This document shows, in pieces, positions 60,563 to 64,000 of a stretch of 64,000 bases of DNA (positions are counted from its first letter, which is position 1; each line of letters opens with the position of its first letter). This DNA is from Pseudomonadota bacterium (GTDB taxonomy: Bacteria > Pseudomonadota > Alphaproteobacteria > Acetobacterales > Acetobacteraceae). The notes under the pieces are model-generated. The model searched no databases. It saw nothing but the letters and a program-made list of their open reading frames with translations, and was not told the DNA's origin. A program made the position numbers and the translations under genes. The stretch covers positions 62,001-126,000 of the forward strand of contig JABBOH010000003.1 in the NCBI GenBank assembly GCA_019351895.1, given 5' to 3'.

Positions 60563-61729
60563 ATGCCGTCGCCCCGGATCGCCGCCGCCTCCGACGCCGC
60601 CATGGCCTGGCTGCGCGATGTCGCCTGGCCCTTCTGGCTGGCGCGCGGCATCGACCGCGCCACCGCTGGCGAGCCGATCGGCTTCCACGAGCACCTATCG
60701 CTCGACGACCATGGTTGCGCCGCCGCTTTCCGGCGCCTGCGCGTCGTCACGCGCCAAACCTACGTCTTTAGCGAGGCCCTCGCGGCGGGCATGGCCGAGG
60801 CCGAGGCCGCCGTGACGCTCGGGCTCCACTACCTTCGCACCCACGCCTTCGACCGGGCCGGCGGCTACCATTGGCGCTTCGACCTCGCAGGTTGCGTCAT
60901 CGACCCGCGGCGGGACCTCTACGACCACGCCTTCGTGCTGTTGGCGCTGGCGACCGCCGCGCGGGTGCGTCCATCGCCCGAACTGCGGGCGGAGGCGCTG
61001 GCGCTCGACGCCTATCTGCAGGACGTGTTCCGCCACCCGGCGGGCGGCTACGGCGAAAGCCTGCCGCCCAGCCTGCCCCGCCGGCAGAACCCGCATATGC
61101 ATCTGCTGGAGGCTTGCCTCGCGGCGTCCGAGGCCTTCGGCGACGCGCCCTTCCTCGACCGCGCCGACGACATCGTGGACTTATTCCTGACGCGAATGCT
61201 GCAGCCTGCCGAGGGCGCCCTGCCCGAGTTCTTCGACGACGATCTGGTGCCGCATCGGGAGGAGGGCGCGTTCCTGGTGGAACCCGGCCATCACTGCGAA
61301 TGGGTCTGGCTGCTCGACTGGCATGAGCGGCGGCGGCGGATCGCCGGACGCGCGCCGCATCCCGCTGCGGCGGACGCCATCCGCGTGCTTAACCGCTTCA
61401 CCGACCGCTATGCCCTCCACCCCAAGACGAAGGCGGTGATGGACGTGCTGCGGAGCGACGGCCGCGTGGTCTCGGCGGGGCAGCGGCTCTGGCCGCAGAC
61501 CGAGCGGCTCAAGTCCGAAATCCTGCGCCCCGATGCCGAGGAAGCACGGATCGTGGAAGCCTATGCGGTGCTCGACAGCTATATCGCGCCCGCACCGGCG
61601 GGACTGTGGCTGGAGCAGCGGCTGCCGGAGGGCGGCTTCATGCGCGATCCCGCGCCGGCCAGCAGCCTGTATCACCTGACCTCCGCCATCACGCTGGCGG
61701 CCAGACGTTTTGGGAGAGTTCCGAATTGA
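60563..61729 (+). CDS. AGE family sugar epimerase/isomerase
   Basis: A 388-residue alpha/alpha-barrel protein of the N-acylglucosamine 2-epimerase family, which also contains mannose and cellobiose isomerases. Family stretches are RQTYVFSEALAAG, GGYHWRFDLAG, LYDHAFVLLALA, NPHMHLLEACLAA and VEPGHHCEWVWLLDWH, with the His residues that act as acid and base. It sits between hldE and hldD and is coupled to hldD by a TTGA overlap, so it probably makes or edits a sugar phosphate for LPS. The exact substrate is unknown. Confidence 0.87.
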   Translation: MPSPRIAAASDAAMAWLRDVAWPFWLARGIDRATAGEPIGFHEHLSLDDHGCAAAFRRLRVVTRQTYVFSEALAAGMAEAEAAVTLGLHYLRTHAFDRAGGYHWRFDLAGCVIDPRRDLYDHAFVLLALATAARVRPSPELRAEALALDAYLQDVFRHPAGGYGESLPPSLPRRQNPHMHLLEACLAASEAFGDAPFLDRADDIVDLFLTRMLQPAEGALPEFFDDDLVPHREEGAFLVEPGHHCEWVWLLDWHERRRRIAGRAPHPAAADAIRVLNRFTDRYALHPKTKAVMDVLRSDGRVVSAGQRLWPQTERLKSEILRPDAEEARIVEAYAVLDSYIAPAPAGLWLEQRLPEGGFMRDPAPASSLYHLTSAITLAARRFGRVPN

Positions 61730-62709
61730 TCGTCGTGACGGGCGGGGCCGGCTTCATCGGCTCGAACATCGTGGCCGCGCTCAACGACGCCGGGCGGCGC
61801 GACGTGGTCGTGTGCGATCTGCTGCGGTCGGACGGCAAGTGGCTCAACCTGCGCAAGAGGCTGGTGCAGGACATCATCCCGCCCGACGAGCTGATGCGCT
61901 GGCTGGATGGTCGTCACGACATCGAGGCGATCGTGCACATGGGCGCCAACGCCTCGACGCTCGAGACCGACGGCGATGACGTGATGCGCCGCAACTTCCG
62001 CTTTTCGCTGGCGTTGCTCGACTGGTGCACGGCGCGCGGCGTTCGGCTGATCTACGCCTCCTCGGCCGCGACCTACGGTGACGGTGCGCTCGGCTTCGAC
62101 GACAACTTGAGTCTGTCGCACCTGCAGAAGCTGCGGCCGCTCAACCTCTATGGCTGGAGCAAGCACCTCTTCGATCAGGTGGTGGCGACAAGGCTGGAGG
62201 CCGGGGAGAAGCCGCCGCCACTCTGCGTGGGGCTGAAGTTCTTCAACGTGTTCGGGCCCAACGAGTACCACAAGGGCCCGATGATGAGCCTCGTCTCCAA
62301 GTATTTCGCGGCGATCCGCCGCGGCGAGACGATCGACCTGTTCCGCAGCTACCACCCGGACTACAAGGACGGCGAGCAACTGCGCGACTTCGTCTATGTC
62401 AGCGACATCACCGACGTCATCCTCTGGCTGCTTGACGTGAAGGAGGCGGTCGGCCTCTTCAACCTCGGCAGCGGTCGTGCCCGCAGCTTCATCGACCTTG
62501 TGGGGTCAATTTTTGACACGCTTGGGCTTGAGAGAAAGATCCGCTTCGTCGAAATGCCGGAGGCGATGCGTCCGCGCTACCAGTATTTCACGCAATCCGA
62601 TCCGACGCGGCTGCGCGCGGCCGGGTATAACCGGCCGGGGACGGAGTTGGAGACTGCCGTCTCCCACTTCGTCCGCACGCATCTCGATACGGAGGATCCG
62701 TATCGCTGA
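61726..62709 (+). CDS. hldD: ADP-L-glycero-D-manno-heptose 6-epimerase
   Basis: A 327-residue SDR enzyme that makes ADP-L-glycero-D-manno-heptose for LPS core. The NADP motif GGAGFIGSN is at residues 6-14, Ser in YASSAATYG near 110-118, and the catalytic Tyr142/Lys146 (LYGWSK). The start is TTG at 61726, overlapping the upstream stop (TTGA); GGGAGAG lies 7 nt before it, and it puts Ile-Val-Val-Thr-Gly-Gly directly after the start as in the family. It ends the hld operon. Confidence 0.93.
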   Translation: MIVVTGGAGFIGSNIVAALNDAGRRDVVVCDLLRSDGKWLNLRKRLVQDIIPPDELMRWLDGRHDIEAIVHMGANASTLETDGDDVMRRNFRFSLALLDWCTARGVRLIYASSAATYGDGALGFDDNLSLSHLQKLRPLNLYGWSKHLFDQVVATRLEAGEKPPPLCVGLKFFNVFGPNEYHKGPMMSLVSKYFAAIRRGETIDLFRSYHPDYKDGEQLRDFVYVSDITDVILWLLDVKEAVGLFNLGSGRARSFIDLVGSIFDTLGLERKIRFVEMPEAMRPRYQYFTQSDPTRLRAAGYNRPGTELETAVSHFVRTHLDTEDPYR

Positions 62710-62721
62710 CGGCCGTGAAGC

Positions 62722-64000
62722 CTAGCTCTGGGTGATGCTGACGCCGCCGAGGTAGAGCCGGTTGGCGGTCGCGGGGAGGCCGGATACCCTGGGCGATGTC
62801 GCGAAGAGGAAGTCGTAGAAATAGCCGAAGATGATCGGAGTTTCGTCGAGCAGCAGCCGCTCGATCTTGCCCGAGACCGCGCGCTGGCCCGAAAGATCAA
62901 GAGCCTTGACGTAATCGACGACCAGCGCGTCATAGGTCGGGTTCTTGAAGTGCGCGGCATTCCAGGTGCCGCTGCTCACCAGCGGCGCGTTGAGCGTCAC
63001 ATTCGGCACGCCACGGTTGCCGTAGTCGGTGATGCCGAGGGTGCTGTCCAGCCAATCGGAATTCCCGAAGACCGCCTTGCCGTAGTAGGCGGCCGTGTTC
63101 TCCACATGCAGGTTGATCTTGATGCCGATCTTCTTGGCGAAGCTCTGAATCAGAACCGCGTAGTCGGGAATTTCGAGGTATTGTTCGGTGGTCAATGTGA
63201 CCGAGAAGCCGTGGCTCACACCTGCCTGCCCCAGTAGATCGCGCGCCTTCTTCAGATCCTGCTCGCGCTGCGGCACGGAGAGGTCGGTCGATGGGAAGGC
63301 GCGGCAGAAGGGGCTGTCATTGCCGACCTCCGCATAGCCCTGGAAAAGCCCGCGCACGAGCGCCTTCCGATTGATGGAAAGAGCCAACGCCTGGCGCACG
63401 CGCTTGTCCGCGAACGGCCCTTGGTCGCAGCGCATATGCACCTGCTCGTGCGAGCTCGCTTTGCAGCTGATGACCTTGAACTTCGGATTTCCAATGATGG
63501 CGCGACCGTCAGCCACCGTGATCTGCGCCAGCAGATCGACCGAGCCCGCCTGCAAGGCCAGCACCTGCGGCTGCATGTCGGTGAAGAAGGTGAACTCCAC
63601 CCGGTCGAGCAGCGCCTTCGGCCCCCAATAATCCTCGTTGCGAACGAATGACGCGCCGACCTTGGGGGTGTATTTTTCGAGCTTGAACGGGCCGGTGCCG
63701 ACGAAGCTCTGCTCGTAGTTGCCGGAATAGCCCGCCGGCAGAATGACCATGTTGTAGTTGTCGGACGACAGGACGTAGGGAAAGTTGCCGTCCGGTGCAT
63801 CGAGATGAAAGGCGACAGTCAGGTCATCGACCTTCTTCGAGTTGCCTGGAGAGAGCACGCCCTTGAAAGCAGAGAGTGCGTTCGAGCCGTTCTTCGGATC
63901 GGACAGACGATCCACGCTCGCGATGACCGCATCGGCGTTCATCGGCTCGCCATTGGTGAACTTCACGCCCGGACGCAGTTTGAAGGTCCAGACGGAGCCA
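62722..64000 (-). CDS. ABC transporter solute-binding protein family 5 (DppA/OppA type), N-terminus beyond window
   Basis: The C-terminal 426 residues or so of a periplasmic peptide/nickel/opine-type binding protein. The 5-prime end with its signal peptide lies past the right edge: the frame stays open to 64000 and reads WTFKLRPGVKFTNGEPM there, the usual start of the family's first conserved block. Further family features are DDLTVAFHLDAPDGNFPYVLS, FVGTGPFKLEKYTP and RVRQALALSINRKALV. The ligand is unknown. It converges on hldD. Confidence 0.88.
   Translation of the reverse strand, partial: GSVWTFKLRPGVKFTNGEPMNADAVIASVDRLSDPKNGSNALSAFKGVLSPGNSKKVDDLTVAFHLDAPDGNFPYVLSSDNYNMVILPAGYSGNYEQSFVGTGPFKLEKYTPKVGASFVRNEDYWGPKALLDRVEFTFFTDMQPQVLALQAGSVDLLAQITVADGRAIIGNPKFKVISCKASSHEQVHMRCDQGPFADKRVRQALALSINRKALVRGLFQGYAEVGNDSPFCRAFPSTDLSVPQREQDLKKARDLLGQAGVSHGFSVTLTTEQYLEIPDYAVLIQSFAKKIGIKINLHVENTAAYYGKAVFGNSDWLDSTLGITDYGNRGVPNVTLNAPLVSSGTWNAAHFKNPTYDALVVDYVKALDLSGQRAVSGKIERLLLDETPIIFGYFYDFLFATSPRVSGLPATANRLYLGGVSITQS

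Noticed and set aside
1-64000. tRNA, rRNA, insertion sequence, prophage or riboswitch
   Set aside because: No tRNA cloverleaf, rRNA stretch, transposase, integrase or terminal inverted repeats were seen on reading either strand, though small RNAs cannot be excluded by eye.

Overview
The window is 64 kb of high-GC, densely packed chromosome from an alphaproteobacterium, most likely a member of the Hyphomicrobiales (Rhizobiales). This rests on the GC-rich codon use, an HWE-type histidine kinase, a DUF1127 protein, an entericidin-like lipoprotein, an FNR/FixK-style regulator, several branched-chain amino-acid type ABC systems and a PutA without a DNA-binding domain. The genus cannot be fixed from the sequence. 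I see no rRNA, tRNA, CRISPR array, insertion sequence or prophage. No stretch over 300 bases lacks a gene.

Layout. 0-6 kb: two small lipoproteins, then a five-gene ABC importer (livG-livF-substrate binding protein-livH-livM). 6-8.8 kb: a small secreted protein, then an ArsR repressor with a 2-hydroxyacid dehydrogenase, divergent from an Old Yellow Enzyme. 8.8-15.2 kb: a candidate glycosylation island. It has a 1277-residue protein joining TPRs, an OGT-like (GT41) domain and a second glycosyltransferase-like domain; a 427-residue Ala/Leu/Ser/Thr protein made of octapeptide repeats; and a DUF4422 glycosyltransferase-like protein. 15.3-27.4 kb: a low-oxygen module with phosphoketolase, the CbpA/CbpM chaperone pair, cydDC, cydABX, an FNR-type regulator and a small HTH regulator. 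Three FNR-type boxes punctuate it. 27.4-34.4 kb: a six-gene hyfBCEFGI-like operon whose large subunit lacks the usual NiFe cysteine pairs.

34.5-39.6 kb: a GMC oxidoreductase, tandem VOC protein, DoxX, cupin and SMP-30 lactonase, which together look like an oxidase-lactonase catabolic set. 39.6-42 kb: a triple-PAS HWE kinase divergent from a single-domain response regulator. 42.2-52.7 kb: a second branched-chain type importer with a LivM-LivG fusion, a CinA-domain protein, and on the opposite strand 4-hydroxyproline epimerase and PutA. This points to uptake and breakdown of proline or hydroxyproline. 52.9-54.6 kb: a small acidic protein, a beta-lactamase-fold hydrolase and an entericidin-like lipoprotein. 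54.7-58.9 kb: an M20 peptidase, an MsbA-like exporter and a CCA-adding enzyme. 59-62.7 kb: hldE, an AGE-family isomerase and hldD for ADP-heptose supply to LPS. A family 5 solute-binding protein runs off the right edge.

The most interesting leads are the repeat protein flanked by two glycosyltransferase genes, including its two-level repeat organisation, and the hydrogenase-like complex without recognisable NiFe ligands beside an FNR-controlled bd oxidase and phosphoketolase module.
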